Part shown: positions 49,313-58,833 of the stretch, piece after piece
How positions within the stretch are numbered: the stretch's first letter is position 1
Layout: the number at the start of each line of letters is the position of its first letter
NCBI GenBank assembly: GCA_965198725.1
Contig: CBDAPX010000001.1
Span: 2,542,001 to 2,606,000 of the forward strand
Reading direction: 5' to 3'
DNA from: CBDAPX01 sp965198725
Lineage (GTDB): Bacteria; Pseudomonadota; Alphaproteobacteria; Rhodobacterales; Rhodobacteraceae
DNA length: 64,000 nt
Position numbers and translations under genes: made by a program
Notes under the pieces: generated by a model
Told to the model about the DNA's origin: nothing
The model's database searches: none
Seen by the model: the letters and a program-made list of their open reading frames with translations, nothing else

Positions 49313-50665
49313 GTGGATTTAGTTTCTTTGATCCCGCAGTTTGGCGGGCTGGTTTATATGATTGCCGCGTTTATTGTCGCGCTTTCGGTCATTGTCGCCG
49401 TGCATGAATACGGTCATTACATTGTCGGTCGCTGGTGCGGTATTCATGCCGAGGTATTCTCGCTTGGGTTCGGCCCAATCCTGTTCAGCCGCGAAGACCG
49501 CCGGGGCACGCGCTGGCAAATCGCGGCCTTGCCATTTGGCGGATACGTGAAATTTCTCGGCGATGCCAATGCGGCTTCTGGTAAGGATGCTGCCGCGATG
49601 GAAATGGCGGCTGATGATCCCAGATTGCTGCGCAAAACCATGCATGGGGCGCCCTTGTGGGCTCGGGCCGCAACGGTCGCCGCGGGTCCTGTGTTCAATT
49701 TCATCATGTCGATCCTCGTGTTTTCGGCCATTTTCATGTTCCGCGGCGAAGCAAGCGATCCTTTGACCGTTGGCGAACTGCGCCCGATGCCCAACGCGGC
49801 CTTTGAATTGCAAGAAGGTGACGAGATTGTTGGGATCGATGGCGTCCGATCGCCCGGTTTCAACGATGCGGCGGCATGGCAGGCTTTTACCAATCAGATC
49901 CAACCCGCCGAGGCGTTGCAATATACGGTCCTGCGCGACGGATCAGAAACGGTCGTGTCCGGGCCTTATCTGTTCCCGCCTGTGGTCAGTCAGGTTGCGC
50001 CGCGTAGTGCGGCAATGGACATAGCGTTGCGTCCGGATGATGTGATTGTATCCGTGGACGGTGCGCCGATCTTTGCCTTTGACCAACTGAAAACAGCGGT
50101 TGAAGGGTCTGATGGTAGTGTCCTGCAGTTGGAAGTTTGGCGCGGCGGTGAAATTCTTGATTTTGCCTTAGCCCCTAGACGCACGGACGAACCCCAAGCC
50201 GATGGTGGCTTTGTCACGCATTGGCGTATTGGGATCGTCGGTGGAATGGCCTTTGAACCAGCGACTGAGTCGGCGAGCCTTTTGTCATCGGCAAGCAGTG
50301 CCGTGCTGCAGACCTGGTCCATCATCAACGGATCGATTTCCGGCCTTTGGCACATGATCACCGGCGCGATCAGCACCTGCAACATGTCCGGACCAATTGG
50401 GATTGCCGAAACATCTGGCGCAATGGCCAGCCAAGGCGCGCAAAGCTTTGTATGGTTCATTGCGGTGCTGTCGACGGCGGTGGGGCTATTGAACCTCTTT
50501 CCCATCCCGGCACTGGATGGCGGACACTTGGTTTTCTATGCTTACGAAGCCGTTGCCGGCAAACCGCCAAGCGATACAGCGCTGCGCATTCTGATGGCTG
50601 TTGGGATTTCGATGATCCTGTGCCTGATGGTGTTTGCCTTGGGCAACGACATCTTCTGCCCATAA
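49313..50665 (+). CDS. rseP: Site-2 intramembrane zinc protease RseP
   Basis: A 450-residue inner-membrane protease with HEYGH at residues 31-35 as zinc site, two PDZ domains in the periplasmic loop (about 125-310) and the third zinc ligand in NLFPIPALDGGHL near the C-terminus. It cleaves anti-sigma factors and leftover signal peptides. The start is GTG at 49313 with AAGG upstream. Its place just before bamA, in the envelope cluster, is the standard order. Confidence 0.94.
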   Translation: MDLVSLIPQFGGLVYMIAAFIVALSVIVAVHEYGHYIVGRWCGIHAEVFSLGFGPILFSREDRRGTRWQIAALPFGGYVKFLGDANAASGKDAAAMEMAADDPRLLRKTMHGAPLWARAATVAAGPVFNFIMSILVFSAIFMFRGEASDPLTVGELRPMPNAAFELQEGDEIVGIDGVRSPGFNDAAAWQAFTNQIQPAEALQYTVLRDGSETVVSGPYLFPPVVSQVAPRSAAMDIALRPDDVIVSVDGAPIFAFDQLKTAVEGSDGSVLQLEVWRGGEILDFALAPRRTDEPQADGGFVTHWRIGIVGGMAFEPATESASLLSSASSAVLQTWSIINGSISGLWHMITGAISTCNMSGPIGIAETSGAMASQGAQSFVWFIAVLSTAVGLLNLFPIPALDGGHLVFYAYEAVAGKPPSDTALRILMAVGISMILCLMVFALGNDIFCP

Positions 50666-50686
50666 GGAGTAGGGGTCACTGGCTGG

Positions 50687-50711
50687 TTAGGGCAGCGAGC
50701 GTCTGCCCTAA
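50687..50711 (+). terminator. Stem-loop after rseP
   Basis: TTAGGGCAG (50687-50695) pairs perfectly with CTGCCCTAA (50703-50711) around a 7-base loop. It lies 22 bases after the rseP stop. No U-tract follows, so it may be a Rho-assisted terminator or a processing hairpin separating rseP from the small ORF and bamA. Confidence 0.55.
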
Positions 50712-50764
50712 TGTCGCCATATTCGATTGATATCTGACTAGCCTAGAACAAAGGCTGGAATGCT

Positions 50765-50893
50765 ATGCAGACCTTGCAACACACATATCGCGGTATTTCT
50801 CTGGTTATCGATCTGAACATTGATCGGATCATAAACCTTGTCGTGCTGGGTATCGCGCTGTTGACCGGCGCCTATGTCGGCAGCTTCTTTTGA
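50765..50893 (+). CDS. Small membrane protein between rseP and bamA
   Basis: A 42-residue ORF starting MQTLQHTYRGISLVI and ending with a hydrophobic helix (INLVVLGIALLTGAYVGSFF). It has a clean hydrophilic-hydrophobic pattern. A GCTGGAA stretch precedes the ATG as a weak ribosome site. Function unknown; insertion in the inner membrane is predicted. A chance ORF is possible, but the helix and C-terminal placement make it credible. Confidence 0.6.
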   Translation: MQTLQHTYRGISLVIDLNIDRIINLVVLGIALLTGAYVGSFF

Positions 50894-50953
50894 TTGTTCA
50901 GGGCGGGGCGTGACCCAAGTCTTGATCAGTTGAAATTTAGACCGTTTGCGGTT

Positions 50954-50982
50954 TTGACATCATCGGCCAATCCCGATAGTCA
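50954..50982 (+). promoter_or_regulatory. Candidate bamA promoter
   Basis: A consensus -35 TTGACA (50954-50959) lies 17 bases before TAGTCA (50977-50982); GATAGT at 50975 is an alternative -10. The bamA ATG at 51017 is 34 bases downstream. It would let bamA be transcribed independently of rseP. Confidence 0.35.
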
Positions 50983-51016
50983 CAGATCAGTTGTCTGCTA
51001 GAATTGGGATCGGCAA

Positions 51017-53398
51017 ATGGGTCCAGGGAATATTGCACAGCGCGCCTGTGCTGTGTTGGGGCGGTTCTTTCACTCAGTGATGTGGTCGCAAAGTCGAATT
51101 GGGGCTTATGTTGCCGTTATTCTGTTGGCTTCGGTCTCTTGGGCCTACGCACAGGATTTCCGTTTCAACTCGATCCAAGTTGACGGAAACCAACGGATCG
51201 AAACCGCGACCATCGTTGCCTATACAGGGATCACACCTGGTCAAACTCTTTCAGCTGGGGAACTGAACGACGCATATCAACGCGTTGAAAACAGTGGTGT
51301 TTTTGAATCCGTAGAATTCGATCCGCGGGGAAGCACACTGGTGATCCGCGTTCAGGAATTCCCAACGATCAATAATATCAGCTTTGAAGGCAATCGCCGT
51401 ATCCGAGACAATATCCTAGAAACGGTGATCGAGGCCGCGCCGCGCCGGGTCTATAACCCTACGATCGTGGAACAGGACGCCAACAACATTGCGACCGCCT
51501 ATGCGCAGCAGGGTCGGATTGCATCGCGCGTCACTCCCCGGATCATCCGCCGCAGCGATAACCGCGTCGACCTGATCTACGAAATCTCCGAAGGGGATAC
51601 GGTCGAAGTCGAGCGGATCAGTTTTGTCGGGAACCGCGTTTATTCTGATCGCCGTTTGCGCGGTGTGTTGGAAACGAAACAGGCGGGCATCCTACGGACG
51701 TTCATCGGCTCAGATACACTTGTCGAGGACCGTATCGAGTTCGACCGCCAGTTGCTGACAGATTTTTACCAATCTCGCGGATACGTCGATTTCCGTATTC
51801 TGTCGGTGAATGTGGAATTGACCCAGGAACGGGATGGATTCTTTGTCACGTTCAACGTGAACGAAGGCCAACAATTTGAATTCGGTGAGGTTTCTGTCCG
51901 CAGTGAGGTCGCCGAGGCGGATGCAGATGAATTCATGGATGCCCTGCGCGTGAAACCGGGCGATACCTACTCTCCGGTGATCATCGAGAACTCTATTGCA
52001 CGGCAAGAACGTCTGGCCGTCCGTGAGGGTATCGATTTTCTGCGCGTCGAACCGCGCATCACCCGGAACGATCGGGACCTGCAACTGGATGTGGAATTCG
52101 TGCTGACCCGCGGCCCGCGTATTTTCGTCGAGCGGATTGATATCGAGGGCAACACCACAACGCTTGATCGCGTCATTCGGCAGCAGTTTCGTATCGTTGA
52201 AGGTGACCCGTTCAACCCACGGGAAATTCGGCAAAGCGCAGAACGGATTCGGGCGCTTGGGTATTTTGCCAATTCGGATGTTGAAGCGCGCGAAGGCTCT
52301 TCCCCGGATCAGGTCATCATTGACGTCGACGTGGAAGAACAACCCACAGGTTCGCTTAACATCGGCGGCTCATTTTCGACGTCTGACGGATTTGGCGTTG
52401 CGATTGGTCTGAGCGAGGACAACTTCCTGGGGCGGGGCCAAAACCTGTCGTTCAATATTTCGACGGCCGAGGAAAACCAGTCGACGACCTTGTCGTTCAC
52501 CGAGCCTTTCCTGCTGGGACGTCGTTTGTCGTTCAACATTGGCTTGGGCTACGAAGAAACGGAATCCAGCTTTGCCGCCTATGACACGCAACAAGTGTTT
52601 TTACGCCCGTCTTTGACCTTCCCGGTCAGCGACAATGGGCAAATCACCCTGAACTATTCGTATGATGATACGGATATGGAAGCCCGCTCGGAAAGAGAGA
52701 ACGGCGCGGTGATTGGCAATGAAACCGCCTTGGGCTCTCTGGTGACCAGCTCGATCGGGATCAGCTATAATTACAACAGTCGCCGGACGGGTCTGAACCC
52801 CAACGTCGGTTACCAGTTCTCGATCGGTGCCGATTATGCCGGGCTTGGCGGGGACAACGAGTTCATTCGCTCGTCCGTTCGCGCGCTGGCGCAGACGCGT
52901 GTGCTTGGCGAGGAAGTTGTGCTTCGGGCCAGCTTTGAAGGTGGCGCCATCGCTTGGGCGAACGGGTCCAACGGACGGGCTGTTGACCGGTTTATTCTGA
53001 ACCCTCGCATTATGCGTGGATTTGAACCCGGCGGTATTGGTCCGCGCGACCAGTCGCTCCGCGAAGATGGCAGTGGTGCAGCCGCGGATGATGCTTTGGG
53101 TGGTAACATTTACGCGGTTGCCAAGTTCGAAGCTCAATTCCCCTTGGGTCTGCCGGAAGAGATCGGCATGCGCGGCGCGGCTTTCTATGACGTGGGTAAC
53201 CTTTGGGATCTGAGCAACGCAAATCTGGCGGGTGGTGAGATTGTCGGCGAAGGCGGATCCCTGCGCCATGTCGTCGGCGTGTCGCTCTTGTGGGATACGG
53301 CGATTGGTCCGTTGCGCTTTAACTTCAGCCGCGCCCTGGTCAAAGAGGACTTCGACAAAGAACAAAGCTTTGATTTGACCCTCTCTGCACAGTTCTGA
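51017..53398 (+). CDS. bamA: Outer membrane protein assembly factor BamA
   Basis: A 793-residue Omp85 protein that inserts beta-barrel proteins into the outer membrane. A signal sequence ends near residue 46 (SWAYAQ). Five POTRA domains follow (about 47-425) and a 16-strand barrel (about 430-793). The conserved lid-loop motif appears as MRGFEPGGIGPRD, and the chain ends LTLSAQF with a terminal aromatic. The ATG at 51080 (MWSQSRIG) is an alternative start that gives a more ordinary signal peptide. Confidence 0.95.
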   Translation: MGPGNIAQRACAVLGRFFHSVMWSQSRIGAYVAVILLASVSWAYAQDFRFNSIQVDGNQRIETATIVAYTGITPGQTLSAGELNDAYQRVENSGVFESVEFDPRGSTLVIRVQEFPTINNISFEGNRRIRDNILETVIEAAPRRVYNPTIVEQDANNIATAYAQQGRIASRVTPRIIRRSDNRVDLIYEISEGDTVEVERISFVGNRVYSDRRLRGVLETKQAGILRTFIGSDTLVEDRIEFDRQLLTDFYQSRGYVDFRILSVNVELTQERDGFFVTFNVNEGQQFEFGEVSVRSEVAEADADEFMDALRVKPGDTYSPVIIENSIARQERLAVREGIDFLRVEPRITRNDRDLQLDVEFVLTRGPRIFVERIDIEGNTTTLDRVIRQQFRIVEGDPFNPREIRQSAERIRALGYFANSDVEAREGSSPDQVIIDVDVEEQPTGSLNIGGSFSTSDGFGVAIGLSEDNFLGRGQNLSFNISTAEENQSTTLSFTEPFLLGRRLSFNIGLGYEETESSFAAYDTQQVFLRPSLTFPVSDNGQITLNYSYDDTDMEARSERENGAVIGNETALGSLVTSSIGISYNYNSRRTGLNPNVGYQFSIGADYAGLGGDNEFIRSSVRALAQTRVLGEEVVLRASFEGGAIAWANGSNGRAVDRFILNPRIMRGFEPGGIGPRDQSLREDGSGAAADDALGGNIYAVAKFEAQFPLGLPEEIGMRGAAFYDVGNLWDLSNANLAGGEIVGEGGSLRHVVGVSLLWDTAIGPLRFNFSRALVKEDFDKEQSFDLTLSAQF

Positions 53399-53405
53399 TC
53401 TGCGG

Positions 53406-53993
53406 ATGGGAGTGGGGCTGGTCTTTGTTTGGCGAGCGCGCCTTTGGTGCGCCGCCGTTGCGGCATTGGCCCTGTTCGGGCCGGTGCAGCTGCAGGCGCA
53501 ATCCTCGCAAGTTCAAAGCCAAATACTGACCATCGAATCCGAGCGCCTGTTTGCCGGGTCGTTGTTTGGCAAAAGAACCGCGGAGGAGTTTGATCGGCAA
53601 AGCTCGGTTCTGGCGTCCGAAAACCGTGCGATCGAAGAAGCCTTAACCGCCGAAGAGCGCGAGCTGACAGAGCGGCGCGCGACCATGACGCCGGCTGAGT
53701 TCCGCACGTTGGCAGATGCCTTTGATGAAAAGGTCCAAGGCTTTCGTCGCGAACAGGACGCCAAGGTTCTGGAATTGTCACAGCGTCGGGATGCCCAGCG
53801 TGTTTTGTTTTCCCGCGCCGCGCGCCCGATTTTGGAGCGCTTGATGCTGGAAAGCGGGGCTGTGGTTCTTTTGGAACGCGAAAGCGTTTTGCTGAGTTCA
53901 AATGCCACCGATGTGACGGATACAGCCATCGGGCGGATCGATGCCGCCATTGGGGATGGGGCGGAATTAAGCGGTGCTGATGACTTGCCCTGA
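53406..53993 (+). CDS. skp: OmpH/Skp family periplasmic chaperone
   Basis: A 195-residue exported protein: signal peptide to about residue 32 (ending QLQAQ), then LTIESERLFAGSLFGKRTAE and long charged coiled-coil helices (about 55-140) typical of the Skp tentacles, closing with a short beta segment (LLERESVLLSSNATDVTD). Skp trimers hold unfolded outer-membrane proteins on the way to BamA. It starts 8 bases after the bamA stop, so it is in the same operon. Confidence 0.87.
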   Translation: MGVGLVFVWRARLWCAAVAALALFGPVQLQAQSSQVQSQILTIESERLFAGSLFGKRTAEEFDRQSSVLASENRAIEEALTAEERELTERRATMTPAEFRTLADAFDEKVQGFRREQDAKVLELSQRRDAQRVLFSRAARPILERLMLESGAVVLLERESVLLSSNATDVTDTAIGRIDAAIGDGAELSGADDLP

Positions 53994-54050
53994 CGGAACG
54001 CTGTTGCTAGCTACGCCACGACATAACGAAATTAGACAAAGGATGAGGCC

Positions 54051-54518
54051 ATGAGCGAGGAGTTGAAGAGCGCTGATATTCAGTTGATCCAACGCATTCT
54101 GCCCCACCGTTACCCGTTCCTTCTTGTGGATAAGGTCGTGGATATCGATGGGTATTCGTCTGCCCGCGGGATCAAGAACGTCACCATGAACGAACCGCAT
54201 TTTCAGGGGCATTTTCCGGGCACACCGATTATGCCCGGCGTCACCATCATCGAGGCCATGGCGCAAACCGCAGGTGCTATGCTGGGCGTTGGATTTGACG
54301 TGGTGGATACCGAATTGCTCATCTACTTCATGTCCATCGACAAATGCAAATTCCGCCGCAAGGTGATCCCGGGCGATGTCATGGAAATGCAGATTACGAC
54401 ATTGCGCGGAAAACCGAACGGCAAGATTTTTAAGTTTGACGGCAAAGCGGTTGTTGGCGATGAGGTAGCAGCAGAAGCAGAATTCTCTGCATTCGTCGAT
54501 TGGACACCGGGGGCCTGA
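54051..54518 (+). CDS. fabZ: 3-hydroxyacyl-ACP dehydratase FabZ
   Basis: A 155-residue hot-dog-fold enzyme removing water from 3-hydroxyacyl-ACP in fatty acid synthesis. The catalytic His lies in NEPHFQGHFPGTPIMPG and the catalytic Glu in VTIIEAMAQTAG. The N-terminus LPHRYPFLLVDKV is characteristic. An AAAGGATGAGG stretch precedes the ATG. It lies 57 bases after skp and is followed one base later by lpxA, tying acyl-chain and lipid A synthesis together. Confidence 0.96.
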   Translation: MSEELKSADIQLIQRILPHRYPFLLVDKVVDIDGYSSARGIKNVTMNEPHFQGHFPGTPIMPGVTIIEAMAQTAGAMLGVGFDVVDTELLIYFMSIDKCKFRRKVIPGDVMEMQITTLRGKPNGKIFKFDGKAVVGDEVAAEAEFSAFVDWTPGA

Positions 54519-54519
54519 T

Positions 54520-55305
54520 ATGACCGAGATACATCCGAGTGCGATTTTAGAAGATGGTGCCAAGATCGGTGAGGGCTGTGTCATCGGCCCGTTTTCCATC
54601 GTTGGCGCGGATGTAATGCTTGGCGAGCGTGTCACGCTCAAAAGCCACGTGGTCGTGACCGGCGAAACGTCAATTGGCGACGATACGATTATCTTTCCGT
54701 TTTCCGTCATTGGCGAGATCCCGCAAGACCTGAAATTCGATGGCGAAAAGAGCCGGACAGAAATTGGCAAGCGCAACCGTATCCGCGAAAGCGTGACGGT
54801 GAACGCGGGCACCGATGGTGGCGGCGGGGTCACGCGGATCGGGGACGATTGTTTGTTGATGGCCAATGTGCATGTCGCCCATGACTGTCAGCTGGGCAAC
54901 CGGGTCATCATGGTGAACAACGCCGGTGCGGCGGGGCATTGTATCGTCGAAGATGATGTAATTGTTGGCGGGCTGAGCGGTCTGCATCAATGGGTCCGGG
55001 TTGGTCGCGGTGCGATCATTGGCGCGCTGACCATGGTGCCCAAGGACGTGATTCCCTACGGCTTGGTTCAGGCATCGCGGGGCGAATTGGACGGTTTGAA
55101 CCTTGTTGGTTTGAAACGGCGCGGCGTTGCGCGGTCCGACATTACCGCGTTGCGCGCCGCGTTTCAGATGCTGGCGCAAGGCGAAGGCACGTTTCAGGAC
55201 CGCGCCGAACGTTTGGGTCAGGAAACCGACAGCGATTACGTCAAAGAGATTGTCGATTTCGTTCTGGCAAATTCGGATCGGCACATCCTGACACCGGGGA
55301 GCTGA
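54520..55305 (+). CDS. lpxA: UDP-N-acetylglucosamine O-acyltransferase
   Basis: A 261-residue left-handed beta-helix acyltransferase that puts 3-hydroxyacyl chains on UDP-GlcNAc, the first step of lipid A synthesis. Hexapeptide repeats run from IHPSAILEDGAKIGEG to about residue 185. The catalytic His is in LLMANVHVAHDCQLGN. The helical C-terminus (about 195-261) follows. The ATG begins one base after the fabZ stop region. Confidence 0.95.
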   Translation: MTEIHPSAILEDGAKIGEGCVIGPFSIVGADVMLGERVTLKSHVVVTGETSIGDDTIIFPFSVIGEIPQDLKFDGEKSRTEIGKRNRIRESVTVNAGTDGGGGVTRIGDDCLLMANVHVAHDCQLGNRVIMVNNAGAAGHCIVEDDVIVGGLSGLHQWVRVGRGAIIGALTMVPKDVIPYGLVQASRGELDGLNLVGLKRRGVARSDITALRAAFQMLAQGEGTFQDRAERLGQETDSDYVKEIVDFVLANSDRHILTPGS

Positions 55306-55307
55306 TC

Positions 55308-56099
55308 ATGCTGGCGTTGATTGCCGGGCGCGGGGCGTTGCCAGAAGCTTTGGTCCAGCGCCTGCCGGATACGCCCTTGATTTGCGCCTTAATGGGCAAT
55401 CACCCTGATACGCTGGACGTGGATAAAGAGTTTCGCGTCGAAAAGCTGGGCAGTTTCCTGCAAGAATTGAAGTCTAGGGGCGTTTCCGAGGTCTGTTTTG
55501 CGGGCGGCATTGACCGTCCTTCCGTGGACCCAACACAGATCGACGCGGCCACTTTTCCCTTGGTGCCCGTGTTTCAAAAAGCGCTGGCCAGCGGTGATGA
55601 TGGTGCGTTGCGCGCGATGTTGACTGTCTTTGAAGACGCTGGGTTCCAGATGCGTGCCGCGCATGACCTCGCCCCCGATCTGTTGCCCGCGGTCGGATCA
55701 CCGACCAAGGCTCAGCCAGACAGCGCCGCGCAAGCTGACGCGGATCGCGGGGCAGAGATTGTTGCGGCGATGTCTGCTGCGGATATCGGTCAAGCCTGTG
55801 TCGTGCACAAACGCCAGGCGCTTGTCGTCGAAGGCATGTTTGGCACGGATTGGATGTTGGCATCTCTGGCCGCGCGGCCCGATGGCACGACCGGAGGTGT
55901 TCTTTATAAAGCGCCCAAGCCCGGTCAAGACCGGCGCGCGGACCTGCCGGTTATCGGAACGGACACGGTCGCTGCCGCCGCCAAGGCAGGGTTGACGGGG
56001 ATCGTCATCGCCGCCGGGGGCGTCATGGTTCTGGACCTTCAGGCGGTTGTGGCCGCCTGTGACGCGCGGGGTTTGTTCCTTTGGGTGCGGGAAGGCTAG
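55308..56099 (+). CDS. lpxI: UDP-2,3-diacylglucosamine pyrophosphatase LpxI
   Basis: A 263-residue enzyme that cleaves UDP-2,3-diacylglucosamine to lipid X in alphaproteobacteria that lack LpxH. Typical segments are LALIAGRGALPEALVQ, EVCFAGGIDRP, VVKRQ-like VVHKRQALVVEGMFGTD, and the C-terminal GLTGIVIAAGGVMVLD. The start at 55308 (after GGGGAG) matches the conserved N-terminus; the longer frame reads back inside lpxA. Its placement between lpxA and lpxB supports the assignment. Confidence 0.93.
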   Translation: MLALIAGRGALPEALVQRLPDTPLICALMGNHPDTLDVDKEFRVEKLGSFLQELKSRGVSEVCFAGGIDRPSVDPTQIDAATFPLVPVFQKALASGDDGALRAMLTVFEDAGFQMRAAHDLAPDLLPAVGSPTKAQPDSAAQADADRGAEIVAAMSAADIGQACVVHKRQALVVEGMFGTDWMLASLAARPDGTTGGVLYKAPKPGQDRRADLPVIGTDTVAAAAKAGLTGIVIAAGGVMVLDLQAVVAACDARGLFLWVREG

Positions 56100-56103
56100 G
56101 CCG

Positions 56104-57258
56104 TTGCGGGTGTTCCTTCTTGCTGGCGAGCCGTCTGGGGATCGCTTGGGTGGGGCCTTGATGGCCGGTTTAAAAACGCTTCGCCCGGATGTTGAATTTG
56201 CCGGGATCGGCGGCGAGACCATGCAGGCCCAAGGCCTGGTCAGCCAGTTTCCGATGGATGAGTTGAGTGTCATGGGCATTGCCGAGGTGTTGCCCAAGTA
56301 TTTCGACCTCAAACGCCGATTGAACGAAACCATTGCGGCTGTTCTGACCTTCAAACCCGATGTTTTGATTACGATCGACAGCCCGGATTTCAGCCTGCGC
56401 GTGGCCCGCGGGGTGAAAGAGCAATCGGACATCCGCACGGTGCATTACGTTGCACCGACCGTTTGGGCATGGCGCCCGAAACGCGCGGCGAAAATGGCCA
56501 AGATGATCGACCATGTGCTGGCGCTCTTTCCGTTTGAGCCGCCATATATGGAAGCCGAAGGGATGGCATGTGACTTTGTCGGTCACCCTGTGGTCAACGA
56601 ACCCGTGGCGTCAGAGGCAGAGATTGCAGCCTTCCGCGCGGAATTCGGGTTGGGGGACGTGTCGATATTGCTGGCTTTACCCGGGTCGCGAAAAGGAGAG
56701 GTAGGGCGGCTGGCCCCAACCTTTGGGGCGGCGCTGGGTCAGTTTTTAACGGGTCAGCCGAATATGCGTGTCGTGGTTCCTGCCGCCGCGCCGGTTGCAG
56801 ACATGGTCCGGGATCAAATATCTTCTTGGCCCGGCACCCCTGTTCTGATCGATCCACGGGATTATGCGCCCGAAACGGCCGCCGCCCATAAGCGCGCGGC
56901 GTTTGGGACAGCAAAAATGGCCTTGGCGGCGTCGGGAACGGTGTCATTGGAACTGGCGGCGGCCAACACACCGATGGTGATCGGTTACAAGGTGCAGTGG
57001 CTGACATGGCAGCTTGTCAAAAACATGTTCCTGATAGAGACAGCGAACCTTGTAAATCTTGTTAGTGAAACCCGCGTTGTGCCTGAATGCCTGGCAGAGA
57101 ATTGCACGCCAGACGCCTTGGCCGAGCAGTTAAGGGCGGTCCATGCGGCGCCAAACGCTCAATTGGATGCGATGGCGACAACGATGCACAGGTTGGGGCA
57201 GGGCGGCGAAGACCCGGGGTTGCGCGCAGCGCGTGCTGTGTTGGCGCGACTGCCTTAA
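56104..57258 (+). CDS. lpxB: Lipid-A-disaccharide synthase
   Basis: A 384-residue glycosyltransferase joining lipid X and UDP-diacylglucosamine. It begins LRVFLLAGEPSGDRLGGALM, with TTG at 56104 as start: LpxB proteins normally open with a residue just before RVF, and GGAAGG lies upstream. Other segments are FAGIGGETMQAQGL, IDSPDFSLRVA, VWAWRPKRAAKM, LPGSRKGEV and ASGTVSLELAAANTPMVIGY (split at the SLEL turn). It ends overlapping the mnmA stop by 3 bases. Confidence 0.93.
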   Translation: MRVFLLAGEPSGDRLGGALMAGLKTLRPDVEFAGIGGETMQAQGLVSQFPMDELSVMGIAEVLPKYFDLKRRLNETIAAVLTFKPDVLITIDSPDFSLRVARGVKEQSDIRTVHYVAPTVWAWRPKRAAKMAKMIDHVLALFPFEPPYMEAEGMACDFVGHPVVNEPVASEAEIAAFRAEFGLGDVSILLALPGSRKGEVGRLAPTFGAALGQFLTGQPNMRVVVPAAAPVADMVRDQISSWPGTPVLIDPRDYAPETAAAHKRAAFGTAKMALAASGTVSLELAAANTPMVIGYKVQWLTWQLVKNMFLIETANLVNLVSETRVVPECLAENCTPDALAEQLRAVHAAPNAQLDAMATTMHRLGQGGEDPGLRAARAVLARLP

Positions 57259-58400
57259 TAGCCGCGCCAGATCCAGCCGCCGCCAAAAATACGGCTGCCG
57301 CCAGTTTCATAGAACACGCAGGCCTGTCCCGGCGAAATGCCTTCTTCGGCGCTCAGCAATTCCACCTCTGTGCTGGTCTCTGTCAGAGGACGCAGGATCG
57401 CTTCGCGCGGCGGGCGTGTTGAGCGCACCTTGACGGATACGTGCCATTCTTTGCGCGACGTGAAGGGTTCGTCGCCCAGCCAGTTTATCTCGCGCACCGG
57501 AACGGTGCGGGTGGCCAACATCTCTTTGGGACCCACGATGACCTGTTTGGCATCCACATCCAGCTTCACCACATAAAGCGGTTCTGCCAGCCCGCCGATC
57601 CCCAGCCCGCGCCGTTGACCGATCGTGTAGTGAATCACCCCGTTATGAGTGCCAAGAACGCGGCCATCGGCATGCACGATCTCTCCGGGTTCCGCAGCCC
57701 CCGGCCGCAGCTTTTCGATCACTGCGGCATAGTCGCCATTGGGCACAAAGCAAATGTCCTGGCTATCGGGTTTGTCGGCAACGGACAGCCCATATTGCGC
57801 GGCCATGTCCCGGGTTGCGTCCTTGGACGGAAGATGGCCCAACGGAAAGCGCAGGAAATCCAGTTGTTCCGGCGTTGTCGAAAACAGGAAATAGGACTGA
57901 TCCCGGTTGGCATCTTCGGCACAATGCAATTCAGGGCCATCTGCCCCCATTTTGCGCTGAATGTAGTGACCGGTTGCCATGCAATCGGCTTCGAGGTCTT
58001 TTGCCGTCTCAAGCAAATCCTTGAACTTCACCCGTTCATTGCAACGGATGCACGGCACTGGTGTAGCCCCGCCCAGATAGTTTTCGGCAAACTCGTCAAT
58101 GACGGCGTCTTTGAAGATGTTTTCGTAATCCAGCACATAGTGCGGAAAGCCGCGTTCCTCAGCCACGCGGCGTGCGTCATGAATGTCGATCCCGGCGCAA
58201 CACGCGCCTTTTTTGGCCAGCGCAGCACCATGATCATAAAGCTGCAGCGTGACGCCCACCACATCGTATCCCTGATCAGCCAGGTACGCGGCGACAACGG
58301 AACTGTCGACACCGCCTGACATTGCCACCACGACCCGTGTTTCGGACGGGGGTTTGGCAAAACCAAGCGAGTTAAGACCTGTAGGTGCATCCAGCGCCAT
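57255..58400 (-). CDS. mnmA: tRNA-specific 2-thiouridylase MnmA
   Basis: A 381-residue enzyme that thiolates U34 of Lys, Glu and Gln tRNAs. The ATP pyrophosphatase loop is VVAMSGGVDSSVVAAYL. A catalytic Cys lies in TPVPCIRCNERVKF and the second in DSQDICFVPNG. RRGLGIG and the C-terminal beta-barrel (LSAEEGISPGQACVFYE) complete it. AGGAG lies 8 bases before the ATG at 58400. It converges with lpxB and is divergent from sciP. Confidence 0.95.
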   Translation of the reverse strand: MALDAPTGLNSLGFAKPPSETRVVVAMSGGVDSSVVAAYLADQGYDVVGVTLQLYDHGAALAKKGACCAGIDIHDARRVAEERGFPHYVLDYENIFKDAVIDEFAENYLGGATPVPCIRCNERVKFKDLLETAKDLEADCMATGHYIQRKMGADGPELHCAEDANRDQSYFLFSTTPEQLDFLRFPLGHLPSKDATRDMAAQYGLSVADKPDSQDICFVPNGDYAAVIEKLRPGAAEPGEIVHADGRVLGTHNGVIHYTIGQRRGLGIGGLAEPLYVVKLDVDAKQVIVGPKEMLATRTVPVREINWLGDEPFTSRKEWHVSVKVRSTRPPREAILRPLTETSTEVELLSAEEGISPGQACVFYETGGSRIFGGGWIWRGY

Positions 58401-58528
58401 TGCGGCGACTCCTGACTGTGACGGGAACCAGCGGAATATAGGAAAATCCTACACACTCTCAAGAGGGCGTTTCACCGGGCGTTAAGGCTGTTCCGAACAT
58501 TTTGGGGTCATAGCGATGAGGACTGATC

Positions 58529-58807
58529 ATGTATCTCAAGAAAATTGACGGACCCAGAGCCGTTACGCTGCCCGATGGAAGCGTTATGACCCGTGCGGAT
58601 TTACCATCCAGTAAGACACGCCGCTGGGTTGCATCCCGCAAGGCGGCGGTGATCCGGGCCGTGCTTTATGGGCTGATCACACAGCGCCAGGCCATGGAGA
58701 TGTATGACATAAGCGACGAAGAGTTCGACAGCTGGGTATCCGCCGTTGCCCTGCACGGTGAAGAAGCGTTGAAAGCCACAGCTTTGAAGCGATTTATACA
58801 ACTTTAG
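58529..58807 (+). CDS. sciP: CtrA inhibitor SciP (DUF1153)
   Basis: A 92-residue alphaproteobacterial DNA-binding protein with a Trp-repressor-like helix-turn-helix (RRWVASRKAAVIRAVLYGL, TQRQAMEMYDISDEEFDSW). In Caulobacter SciP binds CtrA and blocks its recruitment of RNA polymerase. GAGG lies upstream of the ATG. It stands 95 bases before ctrA on the same strand, so the inhibitor and its target are probably co-regulated. Confidence 0.93.
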   Translation: MYLKKIDGPRAVTLPDGSVMTRADLPSSKTRRWVASRKAAVIRAVLYGLITQRQAMEMYDISDEEFDSWVSAVALHGEEALKATALKRFIQL

Positions 58808-58833
58808 ATTGTTGTATTGTTTCCTGACGTACG

